DNA of 64,000 bases from Sciurus carolinensis (taxonomy: Eukaryota > Chordata > Mammalia > Rodentia > Sciuridae): NCBI RefSeq assembly GCF_902686445.1, contig NW_025920104.1, positions 2,356,001 through 2,420,000 of the forward strand, read 5' to 3'. The notes beneath the pieces were generated by a model, which saw nothing but the letters and a program-made list of their open reading frames with translations, did no database searches and was not told the DNA's origin. The translations under genes were made by a program, and so were the position numbers. Positions 1-12,925 of this stretch are shown here, piece after piece (within the stretch, counting starts at the first letter, position 1; every line of letters begins with the position of its first letter).

Positions 1-513
1 GGTGGGACAGCATGTGCCTCACATGGAAGTGAGGACCCAGTCACCAGAGGTGAGAATTTTTGGTTGGAGGTGCTGAAAGTGAGAGGAGAGGCAAGGGCCC
101 AGAAATTATGCCTGTCCGCAAGAGGAAGTGTGGGATATAGAGGACTTCTGCTTGGAAGGGCAAGACCAGGACAAGGGTAGACAAAACATTGCAAATGAAG
201 TGCATGTGGGGTGGGATGGGTCCCAGAAGAGGCCTGTGCTGAGCAGTGCAGGAGGGGTGACCTCAGAGGAGGAAAGTAGTTAGAGATCCAACCCAGAGCA
301 TAGCACATGGGGCTTCCTCAGTCAGGCTCAGTGTAATGATGCATGTCCATTATTGTGGGAGAGGCTGTCCACAGGCAAGTTGTCCTCTAGGAAGAGCATG
401 ATGGATGGGAGTTCAGGGAGATGAATGTCATCTTCCTCAGAGAGCCAGGTCCTGAACATAGAGCATGTGGAGGGTCTTGTTCTGCAACTTCCCTGCTCAC
501 TATCCTCATTCAG

Positions 514-636
514 GAACCTACCATCCTTCTCCCTCTGCCCTGAAGGACACCAGAAGCAGACTTTCCCCAGAGAGTTGTGTCAAGGGGTGAAAGAATTTGC
601 CTCAGGTGTGAGCAGCCAAACCAGCAAGGCCCAAAG
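514..636 (+). pseudogene. ANHX: ANHX-like exon, region before the homeodomain (likely decayed gene)
   Basis: Open exon of 123 bp between a pyrimidine-rich acceptor ending cattcag and a donor aaag|gtaagg. It encodes about 41 residues including SLCPEG, a TFPRE block and SKAQR. From memory this resembles the segment just before the homeodomain of ANHX, the anomalous homeobox protein, a vertebrate homeobox gene lost or decayed in several mammals. The exon begins on the third base of a codon and ends after two bases, which fits the next homeodomain-like exon at 1557. Earlier ANHX exons would lie before the window. The assignment depends on recalled family sequence and was not checked by alignment; the open frame and both splice sites are seen directly. 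Confidence 0.5.
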
Positions 637-1556
637 GTAAGGACAACAGCCCACAATAGGTGACATACACAGCATTCATGAAAGTTTCTAAATCTCACCA
701 GAAAAGTCCCCAAGCAGTGTAGGGATCTTCCCCTACAGCCCAGCTAGGTCACCTAATAAACAGACTGCTCCACCAAGCAGCTGTCCCTTCCTACATTCTT
801 TTCCCACCTCCACCCAGTTTGTTCCTTCCACATTGGCTGACACCATCCTGAGGGGAGACCCCCACACTCCTTCCTGTACCTCTGTACCTCTTTTCCTGCC
901 AGGTAGCTTCCCCCTCTGCCCAGGTAATTACACTCCACCAGATGGCATCCTCTGCTGGGTGTCTTAGGCTATAATCAGATGTCCCCCAGGCTCTTTCAAT
1001 GGTCTGTTCTTCAGGAATTGGTGTCACATCTTGAACTCTTCCCTCCATGTGTTCAGTTTTATTACAAGGGATGTGTTCATTTATCACTTGCCTAATCTGC
1101 AGAGGCTCCCAGATCTGAGATGGGGTCTTTGAAACACAAGACAAGTGTCTTTCCAAGACAGGTAATGGCCCTGAACAGGACTATATGTACAGTATTCTCT
1201 TCCAGGACCTCAGGATGTTCCTGGCCAGGTCTTGGAACTCTGGAATTTAACTGACTCTGAAGCACTCAAAGACATGTCAGGGTGGAGTGTCAGCCCAGGG
1301 TAAGGGCCCATATATGACTGGGAATAGGGTAAGCTCAGGAGGTAAGGCCCATGTGTCCTGTCTATAGGTACTGCTCTTCCTGCCCAGAACATGCTCCCCC
1401 CACAGTCCTCTATCCAGTACACACAGCATATTGTATGGTATGCTAACCTTGGAGAACTTAGCAGGGTTTAAATCCCTTTCTTGATGGGCACAAGCTGATC
1501 CAGTCAACTGTGTACACACCTGTAACCCAGGGCTTGTATTCACAGTTTTGGGACAG

Positions 1557-1761
1557 GTGGGTTTGACGTGAGATGATCTTGACCACTGAGCAGGTGTACA
1601 ACTGGTTTGCCAAATACAGGAAGCAGTGCCAAATATCCCTTCTCAAGTGTGTCAAGCCTGCCTGGGAGGTCATGCCAGAACTCCCCCGTGTGGAAGAGAA
1701 CCTAAATGCACTGTCATGCATGCCTCTGACTGCATGTGTAAACCTTGGGTTTGAATCCTGA
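1557..1761 (+). pseudogene. ANHX: ANHX-like homeodomain helix 3 exon, with in-frame stop
   Basis: The plus frame encodes LTTEQVYNWFAKYRKQ at about 1579-1626. This is a homeodomain recognition helix: the invariant WF..xR core is present and the QVYNWFA form is that of ANHX and HNF1-type homeoboxes rather than Hox classes. An acceptor-like cag ends at 1556 and its phase matches the donor at 636. Reading from there meets an in-frame TGA at 1564-1566, before the helix, and the frame closes at 1759-1761. No clear donor follows. I read this as a decaying pseudogene. Another acceptor that skips the stop cannot be excluded, since AG at 1571-1572 would start at ATG, but its pyrimidine tract is poor. 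HNF1-like origin is the main alternative. Confidence 0.5.
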
Positions 1762-4700
1762 CCCAGAGCCCAGAATCAAGTTGGAAGTTTCCAGGAACCT
1801 GGGAACCACAGGAGGTGAAAAAAGAAAAAGCATTCAAAGACATACGAGCTCTGTCAGCAGGACAAGAAATTTATTCTACATGCAGAAGGACACACAGAAA
1901 TCAAGAATGAAAGGAAATACACCAAGAAGGCAGTCTGCAGGTCTATTTATCCCTGACATAAGTGGAGCTTGGTTGCAGCCTACTGCTTGTAGTGACAGCA
2001 CAATCTTTGGTGTGAAGAGATACTGAGAAAGAGATGGCTAAGGAAGTACAGATGTAGAAAGACAGACATTGTAGGAAAAGGGCAGTCAGAAAATAAGGGG
2101 TTTACATGGAGATTTTCTGGTTTGACAGAAAAGACTGAGAGACTTGTCCTTTCTCTCTGGATGTTTGGGAACTGGGGGATATGCTTTGACAAACATATTT
2201 CACTAGGGTGGTAGAGGTGTTGCATTGCTGATAGAAATCACACATCTTGAGTGGCCAAAGAAGCCCTGGGTCACAGGGGTCCTGGGGGACCAAGGAAGCA
2301 CCTGGGTCAGCCCTCACCTCCCAGGCAAGGGTACTAGTCCCTCAAGTTGAGGCTAAGTGGTCAGTAGATGGGTGGAGAGTAAAGGTGCAAGTGGGAGGAG
2401 TGGTGCTAGGACTGTCATGGTTTGCTGCCCTAGGCAGAGGCTGGGTACTGTCCCATGGCTGCCCACTCCCACATGGTGCACTTCAGGGCCTGGGTCTCCT
2501 CAGTCCACCACAATGTTATTGTCCTCTTCAGAAGAAACAAATGACCTGGATGTCTGAGGAGAGAGTGTCTGAGTCACCACACAGTTAGGGAGGGGGTGAG
2601 CAGTGTGATCCTGGCCTCAGGATTCTCTTCTTCTGAGCATGGACTTCAATTTGACTCCAAGCACACTGTCCCTATCTTTGAGGTAACAGATGCTGTGAGT
2701 CCCCTGAAGCAACCCAGGCCCTTACATGACTGGAATATCCCATGCCACCTCTACCCAAAAGTTCCAGATGAGGTTCAGGGTGCAGGGTTTGTATGTGCTC
2801 CCTGGCTTTGGAAATGAGCCCAAGCCCATCCCTCCAGAACTCATCTTCAGAGAGAACTCATTAGGTGTGGGCCACAACACCTTTTGTGTGATCAATGGAG
2901 AGCCCTCAACTTTGAAAGAGAGAGTTCCATTCTCCTGTACTGACTGCTTGGTCTCTTCTCGGTGCTGTGCTCAAAAGTATACCCCACCATGAGTGCTCCT
3001 CAGACAAGAACTCAGATAAGAAGGCAGGAACCTTGAAATTGAACTGTCACTGGCTCCATAACCCTGAGCTACCTGGGCTTCAGTATACATGTGTGAGACT
3101 GTGTGGAAGGAGGTACACTGTGTCCTCAAGGGGACCTCATCTAAAGCATGATGAATCTTCCAAGGCTTTGATGCAGAGAGAGAAGCTGAAGCCTGCCTTC
3201 CCTGAAGCCCTGATCCCCAGGCACCTTGTGGTGGACAATGTGGTTGCTCTGCTGGAAGTCAAGAACCCTGTACTCCACATTGTCAGGACTCTTCTCAGGG
3301 CCTGGGCTGCTGGTGTGGCAGGGCTCAGGAGCTGCTTTCCCCAGGTTCTGCTATCAAAAGGAGGAAAAGCAGTCAGTGAACACAGTGGTACAAGCATTGC
3401 TCATCCACCAGCCCTTCAGTGTGTCTGTGAAGCAGACCATGCTGCTGCTAGTATTGGTCAGAACATGGAGCGTCTGGTTCAGAGAGCTGCAATGACCTGC
3501 CCATGGTGGCACAGCTGGGCAGTCATGGCCCCAGTACTACTTCTGACCTGCTGTCTTCAAGACAGGAAAGCAGCAGGTTTTTTCTTGTCGTGGTCTTTAG
3601 GGTTTATGTGGTTGCTCTCATTTGGCTCCCTGGACACTCCCACCAGTGGCCTGGAGTGGGTGTTCAAGCTGTAGCAGTCTTGATGCCTCCCAGAACCCCC
3701 TGCACTCTATGTAGGAATCTCCTGGAGTCCCATACAATGACCCCAGTGGAACCTTTATTCTGTGATGGGGTATGGGGTAGCTGTGCCTTGTAAGCCAGTA
3801 TTTCAGGGAGCACTCATGCTCTACCCATTCCCATTACAGACTATGGAATGCTCCCTCTGCCTCTCTGTTTCCAGCACCACTCTGTGAATGTAGTCATCCT
3901 GCCACATGCACCACAGTCAGGAGTCTTTGAGACTTCCCTGGGAAGCATGAATTCCCCACAGAGAATTAGGGTGTTCTGTGTCAGGAAGATCATGCAGTCA
4001 GACTATATCCCAAGGTAGGTGGGAAGCCTGGGAAAAGGCAAGGGAGCAGAGTCACAGGGATCTGGGAGTGGGCCCAAGGGAGCTTACAGCAAGGACAAGC
4101 ATTCCCTCACTGTGTCCCAGGTACAGGTTTGTGATGCTCTGCTTCAGGGTGAAGCACATGTCCTGAGAGGAGCTAGAGACCTCAGTGCAGCTTCTTTGAA
4201 AGAATGATGGAATCATTTCTGCAGCATGCTCTGACCTCCAGCTGGCCTGAGCTTCAATCAATGCCCATAGAGAGACCTGATCTGGGATGCATCTGCCCCC
4301 CTTCACACACCATTGTAACCAGCATCAGGAGGCCTATGAGACAACAGCAGCAGCAGTCATTCTTGCGAAACCTTCCTGACACTCAGATCAGAAACAGCCC
4401 AGCCATCTCTCTCTCCCCACAACCTTCCAATCATGGATGCTCACATGGGCCTAGGTGACTGGGAGGAAGGCTTGCCAAGGACACTGCCACACAAATCCAG
4501 GGCTGCCTGCTTTGCTGGAATAAGAGCAGAAACTCAGTGGCCTGACACAGCAACAGCATATAAGCACAGACACACGGCTTGTTCATGAAGTCCTTCCTGG
4601 CGACTCTTTCTTCAGAGGGGAAAACAGGCACAGCCTCTAATTTTATGCATGTTCCCAAATATATGATATTCCTACTTTATCTATGGTAACCACATATCTA

Positions 4701-7700
4701 GGATCCAAAATGAGAGACACGGTCTAACCAGAGGTTATTCTACCCAGGTTTATAATTTTATAATATACATACAGAGGCTTCACCTGAAGTGGTCACTTGT
4801 ACAACTCCCCACTGATCCTGTGCAGGCTGAGAAGTCCATTCTGGAGGGACATGGCTCCACAGACCCTGCATCATGAGTTCCAAATGCAGGGACTGAGTAC
4901 GTCTTAGCCAGACTCAATACTCTTTCTGCTGATGCTGCTTTTTCTGTTCCTTCACGATAGTCCTTTCACTGGGCCTTGGCCTACAATGCTGGGAATTGCA
5001 AACTTGGGTCTCAGAGGCCTTCCTCCAGGCCCATATAAGGGCCAGATCTGACTGCAGTGAACACCTACAGTGTCCCAGTTCTAGCCCTGGGTCTCTCCTC
5101 CACAAACCTGGGGTCAGGCACTTTCCTCATTTCACACATAAGAAACAAGACTGAGCTTCAATGATTTACCCAATGACTTAACCCCAAGACCAGGATCCAT
5201 CTGATAACTGATAAAGTGAACACAGCCTGTATATTGTCAAGAGATGGAACAGGGAATGAGTGTACTTACCTTTCCAACCTGGCTTCAGGATAAGGTCAAC
5301 AGTGGGTGGCTGGATCTTGCTTCCTCTGATAAGGTCTTTGTGTAAAAAAAGAGCTGCAGGTGAGCAGCTAAGAGGAACAAAGTGAGGACTCCCTGGGTTC
5401 CTGGAAATAAGGATAATCTGTGCATTCCACCCTGCTCTCTCCATGGCCAGCAGAATGGAGGGAAGTGTGCTCATGGGCATGTACGCATCTTCAAAACCAG
5501 CTTCATCCAGATGGCCCACATCACTTTCTGCTGCCTAAAGAGAGGACAAGGAAGGAAACAACCATCACTGACCACAAGAAACAAGATGAAGGATGAAAAC
5601 ATGTATTCAAGTCAAGTTAGCAAAAACTGTGTTGGCCACACTGTGACTATGGAGTCTGGATAGGCCAAACAGGAAGGAAAAGCAGGAATGGGAAGAGAGG
5701 CAGTAAGATGGCCTCATCCAGATTTCTTGGGTTTCAACATCATATGGGGCAAGTCTGGTGTAAAATGCTCCTGGTGACTTGGTCCAACCACCAAAGAAGT
5801 CTAATGGGCAGGGAGAATATTAGCTGCAAAGTTCAATGACTGGATGAGCCTCCAGAATCACAATGCCAGGTCAGCATCTCAGAGCTCACTATGGGAAGTA
5901 TCATGTGGGCAGTCCTGGGCTGGGAAAATGGGCCTAGGTTCATGGTGCATGCTCAGAAGCTTTTAGTGCAGGTTACACTCTGCAGTGGAGGTGAACAGCT
6001 CAGCTCTCTGCTCAGCCCTGGGCCCAAAGCCAGACACACATCTGAGATGCTTCTCAGCTGCATTTCACAGTTTTCAGTCCACCAGTCTCATTGCTGATAC
6101 CTTGGTAGCCATCAGAGTCTTCCACACAGACCTGGACTTTTGCATTTGAGTGCCCATCTTCTCCTACATTCTTCAGCCCTTCCTTTACCATCCTTCTTCT
6201 AGTTGAGACTCTGTGTACAAGCCTGCTGTTGGGAAGACCACCACCCAGTCTTAACTACTCTGTCCACCAGCTGAGTCAGGGAGCTTGTGACCCAGTCTAA
6301 TTCAACATATTAACCTCTTCCAGACTAGGGACTCAGCATTTATCCAGGTTTCTGAATTGATATAAGAGTCCAGGCAGTATCCATCAAGGGAGTTACCATC
6401 ACTGGGAATGTGCTGATAGCTCTTGGGGTGTGGCTTTAAACCTGTCCAAAGTGTCTGCAGAGCCAGTTGAAACCCACTCACCTGGTGAAAGCTGTATCCA
6501 AGGCTCCTGGACTTAGTGGAGGGACCTGTACTCTCTGTGCACCTCAGGGAATGTTTGCAGGTCTCAGGGAATTAAGCTGTAACAAATGAACTCAGACCCA
6601 TGTGACCCAAGCTGGTCCTGCTTGGACATTCCTCATGCCCTTCACAGTCACTCTGGGTCTTACTAGTTCTTCAGAGGACACAAACCTTGATCCTCCATCA
6701 CAGAGTTTATTCTGACACATCTTCCCCAGCACAGGGCTTGGAAATCCCCTCAAGGCACAGACATTGCCCTAGGTGGCATAAAGAGTTCTACCATCTCTCT
6801 TTCACCTCACCTTTCACACTACTATACTGTTCATCCAGCATGATCAACACTGTGGGCAATAACAACTTGATGACTTTTCTGCCCCCACAAGCCACAATAA
6901 CAATGCTGGCACTAGATTATATATGTGGGATTTATCTTCCCACCTGGAGGGGAGATTTGGAGTGCAGGAGCATGTTTACAAATGTCTACATCTTAGTTCC
7001 AGGCCAGGGGGATGAGCACAGAGTCCTAAATCAGATTCCAGGACCCTGGTCTGAGTCATCTCTGCCTCCAAGGATGCTGAGTTAGTCTCCTAACCTTGGG
7101 CATTAAATGAAAGAGAGATGAAGCTATGTCATGTCCAAATTCCCTGAGCAGCCGGATGGATAAAAAAGGCTGTGCAGTTTCTGGGGTGGCGTCCCAATGA
7201 GAGAGACAGAAAATGTTCCTGTATCAAGCAGAAGACGTGACCACAGAGGTGGAGTGCACTCAGTGAAAACCAGTGACAGTGGAAGGGAGGACCTCAAATG
7301 GAATTTCAGACTTCATCCACAAACATGCAAGTATGCTTTAGAAAATACCCTTAAATTCTTATTATTTCAGCAGTCTATTATTACCTATACATTTTCCTGC
7401 AATTTGGACTGAAGTAGGTTTAATTTGACTTCTTTGGTTTTATTTATACCAAATAAAAAGCTAGGATTTGAGGCACATTGAAGCCTCTGACATACTGTAC
7501 TCTCATTAACCAGGAAGGTTCAAATCCCTCAGTGCACAGGGACTTCTCTAGGAACCAGCTGGAATGGCAGAGGCCTGTATTTCATATATCTGTGACCACA
7601 GGGTGTTCAAAATCTCCCTTGGACCTGGGTGATGAAGGCCAGCAGACTGAGGGCTCTATGCTACCTCCCTCTCTCCTGGTCTTAGATGGGGTTAACACTG

Positions 7701-8424
7701 ACCTTGGTGATGGTGGCTGCTGTCAGCTGCAGAGAAGTTTGTGTGCCAAGGCATAGTGACAGAAAAAGATACTGATATACCCTTCTTCATCACCACAGGG
7801 TCTTGTGAAGGGTAGCTTTTTGGAGGTATTTCTACATGACTTGGTTTGTGGGGATGGTAGATGGTAGCCAAGGCTTTTTTCCCTGGAGTTGCTGCCACCA
7901 CAGTGCTTTGGTTTTTATCCATCACAGATGTCTTGGGAATCTTGAAGGCTGAGAGTGGTGTTTTTATATCTGCCATGAAGATGTGTGGATCATCACTATC
8001 TGTTTCAGAGCCTGTGGGGCTGCCTCTGGTGTGGCTCTTGGAGGCCATGTGCTGGGAGAAGCTGCAGCTGCAATGTCCAAAACCTGTGCTGTGCTAGTAT
8101 AACTTAGATGGGATACAGAGGCCTTGGGCTTGACCATGGAGCCCACAAACATTGGGACCATAACACTGGGCAAACTTCTGGTTGGCAATAACAAGTTCCT
8201 TGCATCTTGAGAGAAGCTATCACTCCTGAAAGAGAAAAAGGGAAGGGCAATGCTGGGGAAGGAAGGAAGCTTGGGTTGTGGAAGCCCCATGGACTACTGG
8301 GGTAGATAAAGTTAGCTGAGACTTGGAAGTTCTGAAGTCTACCTGGGATCTGCATTTCCCAGCTGTGACCTTCTCTCAACCTGGGATAAAACTACAAACC
8401 CATGAATATAAACATGCCAAATAT
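1762..8424. other. Unassigned stretch, no supported gene
   Basis: I recognise no gene, SINE or LTR here with confidence. Short open frames occur on both strands. The longest is 2967-3674 plus (235 codons), but it has no recognisable domain and no splice or promoter context. The minus strand at 7692-8290 has two overlapping frames that are Ser/Pro/Thr-rich and low in complexity; they were not identified. Some of this may be the remaining ANHX-like introns or 3' end, but I could not place further exons. Confidence 0.5.
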
Positions 8425-8427
8425 AGA

Positions 8428-8575
8428 CTGGGATTGTGGCTCAGTTATTGAGTACTTGCCTAGTATGTATGATGCAGTGGGTTTGATCCTCAGTATCACA
8501 TAAAAGTAAAGAAGCAAATAATATAAAGGTATTTTGTGTGTCTATGACTAAAAAATATTAAAAATAAAACAATTT
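8428..8575 (+). repeat. ID-type SINE (sciurid)
   Basis: tRNA-derived head 'gactgggattgtggctcagttattgagt', A-box and B-box like blocks (tttgatcctcagtatca), then an acataaaagtaaa tail and the extra tail 'aaggtatt...actaaaaaatatt' that I associate with squirrel ID copies. It is diverged, so old. Confidence 0.8.
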
Positions 8576-8639
8576 CACACTGGACTTTTCCTCTGAACTA
8601 CTATCTGGACACTCAACCTCTGTTTGCCTCAGTTGTCAC

Positions 8640-9105
8640 CAACCTATGTGCCTTGGCTCAGCTGGGTCAGTCTTCCCTGCACCACAGAAGTTGTGTGCAT
8701 GCCTGCTAGATCACTGTGGGTCAGTCTTCCATGCACCCCAGCAGATGTCTGCACAATGTTCATACTGCATGTCTGTTCACTGTGTATCTGTCATCTCTGC
8801 ATGCCAGCAATTTTCACCAGGCCCCTCACACTGCCTGCTTGCTCAGCTGTGTTCATCTTCCTTGCACCCTAACCAGTTTGCCTAAGCCCCTCTCACTGCC
8901 TGCTTCTCACTGTGAGTCAGTCTTTCCTACATCCCAGCAGGTGTACACACTGATGCTTCCTCACTCTGGATCACTCTTCCCTGTTCTCAGCAGGTTGTCC
9001 TATGCCCCTCACACTGCCTAACTCTGGGCCAGTCATTTCTGCACCCAGCGGGTTTAGACAGGCCCCTCACACTGCTTGCTTCCTCTCTGTGTCAGATCCC
9101 ATAGA
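8640..9105. repeat. Degenerate minisatellite, about 7 copies of a 55-66 bp unit
   Basis: The phrase 'gtcagtcttccctgcaccccagcaggt' recurs in mutated form near 8666, 8720, 8786, 8852, 8915, 8970 and 9028. Each copy is followed by 'aggcccctcacactgcctgcttgctc' or a variant. Spacing is 54-66 bp. Overlapping open frames on the plus strand (for example 8624-8872) result from the repeat and are not genes. Confidence 0.75.
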
Positions 9106-10211
9106 GGACACACATTGTAACGCAAATACTGAGAGGATGAAAGCAGCCTGGAATGGTGTCAGAGATCAGCCAGCAAACTCTGCCTCCTGTAAGTGTTCAC
9201 ATGAATCAGCTCACAGGCTAGGGTTTGGTAATCTAGGTGGAGATAACTGCCACAGATCTATTTTATACCATATCTTACAGCCTATTTATTGAGAGGCACA
9301 CAGAGCCAGAAATACCTCTCTGTGAAATAGAAAAATCTGTAGCAAAGTTTCCTATTTGGGAACTCTATTCAGGCTAGAAAATGGATTGATCATTATTTTT
9401 TAAAGTAAGTCAAGTGGTAAAGAGGAACAAAGAGGCAGGACTGTGTCAGATTCCAGAGTTTCCAGCACCCTCTCCTGGGCAGCACCCACTGGGTCTCTAT
9501 TGATAAGGTTCACCTGGCTCCCCAGCATGATATCTCCTGCTTCACTAGAGTTATTGTTCTGTGTGGGGTTCTGGGATATTGGAAGGTTAGGTTCTGATTT
9601 TTAATAATTTCTGTTAGGACTCTTTAATGATTTTATTTGGGAGACAGAGTCAATATTCACAATAGCAACTCTCAGGTTTGAGGCTTCAGGGGTCTTGATG
9701 CATTAGAGGAGATCAAATGATGCATACCAAAGGGACAGCTGTTTCTAGAGGGCCATGGCAACTCAGGCCAACCCATGGGGACAAGTGCCTCATGGAAGCT
9801 CCTCAGACTCACGAGCTCACATGAAGAAGAAGTCACCAGCGAACTAGAAGGAAGACAGGCAGGTGAGCAGACCAGTTCTGCTTTGTGTCAGCATTAGCCC
9901 TGATGTTTGCAAATTCAATGTCCATCCCCAGGCTTCACAGGCCTCCCTAGATCTGTGCATTCCATCTGTCACAGGCACCAGATTAATATATGTGGGTGAA
10001 TATAATGGTCAATTTTATGTTGTGTTCTTCACAGATTACTTTTCATAAAGAAGTAAAAGACATTCCAAAGGAGGAAGAAGAAGAAGAATCAAAATAAAGC
10101 CCATTTCCCATCAGAAACAAATGGGTTCAGGAGGCTATAGAATGGCATTTTACATGCAGAAAGAGGACTGTAGTTATGAAATTTAAAACCACTAAACTCT
10201 CTCTCAAAATG
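9106..10211. other. Unassigned unique sequence
   Basis: No gene or repeat was recognised. A purine-rich run (gaggaagaagaagaagaatc) sits near 10070-10090. Confidence 0.5.
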
Positions 10212-10935
10212 AAGATCCCAAAGCATGGCATGGTGGCTTCACCTGTAATCCCAGTGATTCAGGAGGCTGAGACTAGAGGATTGTAAGCTCAATGCCTGCT
10301 TCAAAATGTTGAGAACAAGGTGACATCTGTGCAGCCATGTGGTATGAACAAGCCATTTCTGGAACTGGCCCATAAAACCTCCCCCCAGAAAAGGGCACAA
10401 TGGTACTACCCTCAAGAGCCAATACAGGACAAACAGGACATACTGGGCCCCCGAGGTTTATCAAGGCTGTTAAGAGATATCTGTCCAAGAAATGGGCAGC
10501 TGCCTGGAAATCTTATCTATCAAGGACAGGAGAGGGGGCCTAGCTCTGACTCATCTCCTGCATAGTTCACCCCCTCCCTCTTCCCTTCTTCCTCCAGGAT
10601 CATTCAGTTTTGGTGGGACCCAATGAGATTCAAATAAATTGGCAGGACCCAACCAAAAGAGAACAAATGTTTAGCTGTTCCAATGTTAACCAATAATGTA
10701 CAGGTGTTTGTATGTGAAAGATTGGAAATTTCTCATCCCTCAGGACCACTCCCCACTCAGCCATGGTAGAGGTCTGAGAGGCTGGTTATGGTCCAGGCTC
10801 GAGCTTCCAAAAATACCTCGCTGTGTGGCTGTGTGATTTGCATTGCCATGTGTGCACTTTGACTCTCTGGGGATTGGTTGATATTGAACCCCAATAAGCA
10901 ACATAGTGAGACAGTCTCAAAATTTGAAAAAGAAT
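10212..10935 (+). repeat. B1 SINE split by an LTR-like insertion
   Basis: The left half, 10212-10306, reads 'catggtggcttcacctgtaatcccagtgattcaggaggctgag', a B1 (7SL-derived) left part. The matching right part, 'aagcaacatagtgagacagtctcaaaat', resumes at about 10896. The SINE is therefore interrupted by roughly 585 bp. Confidence 0.65.
10308..10891 (+). mobile_element. Probable solo LTR inside the B1 SINE
   Basis: About 584 bp with TG...CA ends (tgttgagaacaagg to ttgaacccca). It has an internal AATAAA (caaataaat near 10633) and a CT-rich block at 10568-10600, and it sits between the two halves of one B1 SINE. No internal retroviral genes and no clean target duplication were seen. The family was not identified and orientation is a guess from AATAAA. 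Confidence 0.45.
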
Positions 10936-10959
10936 TGTTGTTCTATGTGCTTACATGAT

Positions 10960-11145
10960 TACAGGACTGATATAAATCTACATCATCAGTAGAATGAGAA
11001 ATTTTTCTCCACATATGTACAATATGCTAAAATACATTCTACTCTCATAAGAACAAATAAAAGTCACTAAGGAAAGGATATGGGGTATAACTTAGGTTAA
11101 GGACACTTGTGATCAATCCCCAGTAGTAAAGCAATGAAGGTGACA
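10960..11145 (+). repeat. L1 3'-tail fragment followed by ID-like fragment
   Basis: 10960-11065 (actgatataaatctacatcat...cattctactctcataagaacaaataaaa) resembles the 3' end of the L1 at 21700-21850. 11073-11145 carries a worn ID-like block (gatcaatccccagtagtaaa). Confidence 0.45.
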
Positions 11146-12789
11146 TGAACATACCTGAGTTAAATGGGCAATGAGTTACAGGGGCCTCACCTGGCAGAAG
11201 AAGTTGAAAAAGTCAAGAAGAAAGGAAACAAAGGGAAGACTTACTAGACAACTTTTAACTTTTCCTTTTCATACATGTTTTAATTCATTAAATCCCTGAT
11301 TTTAAATCTTGTATCTCAATGAATTTGACATAGGTGCATTACACACAGACTCTGGAGATATATACCACATGTATGTATTTTCCAGATATATATGAAAATA
11401 TATATGTATATTTTCAAATTCTCCAACCATTCACCTCTTACTTTTATTAAGAGAAGAGAACTCTAATAATGCAGTATTTATCTGAAAGTGATCTTAAATT
11501 GTGTACATATTGATCAATTTGTATAGGGGTCCTGTATGCAGAAAATGGGTCATATATTTTGCATGTCCTGGGGGAGCCAGTCTCTCTCAGTCTTGTAACA
11601 TGCACACTTCTGGGATCAACCTTTCTTTCTGGTCCCCTTCTTCTGCCTGAAGAATTCCCTGCCCAGGCCATGAGGCAGATATCCTGGAAACTGTCCTCCT
11701 CTTCTTTCTCCTGAGAATGTCTTTGTTTGCAAATTCATGAATGGTCCTGTCATAGGACAGAACACAGTGGATTTCTCCACCTTTCCATTTCTTTTGAGAG
11801 TGTTTTCTTTCTCATGTGGAGTGTTATCAAACAGGGATTTAGAATCAGTATCTGAAAACTCCAGTGCTCTCTGTTGTATTCAGGTTGGCCTCTGTCCATT
11901 CCTTTAAGAACTTTTTTTATTTTGCTGGTTCTCTCTAGGTCAAGAAAGTCTGGTTTCTCTCTGAATGCTGTGACTGGCATGTTGTGTGGATTTTGGAATG
12001 TTATAATCCTTTGGAGAATAAACACTTTTTGTTTTCTTCAGAAAAATACCCAGTCCCTGTCTACCCTGTGTGTGGCAGTTAACTATTTCACAGAATTTGC
12101 TTTGTGATTTTTGTTACTAACCCCCGTGGTTATTCAGTTCTCAAAGAGCTGAATCATAGAAAAGCACAACTATATCAGTACCAAGACTCTGCACACTCAT
12201 GTTGAGTGTAAGGGAGGCAACACTCAGGACACAAGTGCCAGGGCAGAACAAAAAGGAACATCCATGGTGCAGGCAGGGATCTGCTTTCTGTTGTTCCTAC
12301 ACACATAGGTGGGTTTTGGTCATGCTGCACTCTTCATGGGTCTCCCTCTGTGACACATCTCACCACTCAAAGTCTCCACCCCAGAATATGACATTTTACT
12401 CATTAAGTAGAGTTGACTATATTTAGTGACTCTACTGTCACTGTGCCTGGAATCTGCCCCTGCCATCAGGGAAGTATTCTCCCTGGGTTCTGGAGGAGGA
12501 TGTATTATTGCTGCCCTGCCTCAGAGAGTTTGGTTTTTGTGATCTTGCTTTTTCTGACTCTGGCTTCCTGGTAACTCAACTGAACAAATAGCTTTCAAAG
12601 ACAAGCTAGCTTCTCAACCATCTATATCCTGATGTGATATTTGAACTTTATAGCCTTGAAGACTCTCTTTCTAACTCCCAGCTTACTGGTATATCTATAA
12701 ACCATGTAAGACTGAGAGCTTAGATCCAGTAATGCTTCCCATATGTGGGTAGCTATAGGTCCTCTGTCATACTCTCCCTTAGGCATAGC
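11146..12789. other. Unassigned sequence
   Basis: No gene was recognised. A short AT-rich self-complementary block (gaaaatatatatgtatattttc) lies near 11393-11416. Several 60-90 codon open frames occur on both strands without a family match. Confidence 0.5.
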
Positions 12790-12925
12790 CTCAAGGCCAA
12801 ACTCAGCAACATAATGAGACCCTCTCTCTTAATAAAACAAAAAAAGCCTTGGGGTAAGGCTCAGTAGTAAAAAGCTTGAACAGGATCAACAAGACCTTGG
12901 GTATGATCACTAATGTCTTAGGAAA
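12790..12925 (+). repeat. B1-dID-like SINE fragment
   Basis: The B1 end 'ctcagcaacataatgagaccctctctc', an A-rich linker, then an ID-like part 'gccttggggtaaggctcagtagtaaaaagc...gggtatgatcac'. The order B1 then ID is the dimeric arrangement known from squirrels and relatives. Confidence 0.65.

Noticed and set aside
2967..3674. 235-codon open frame on the plus strand
   Set aside because: Longest frame outside transposons, but composition and content show no domain, and it overlaps other frames on both strands. No splice, promoter or conservation support.
8624..9021. Three stacked frames rich in Cys, His and Ser
   Set aside because: They follow the minisatellite period and shift frame with unit length, so they are not a protein gene.
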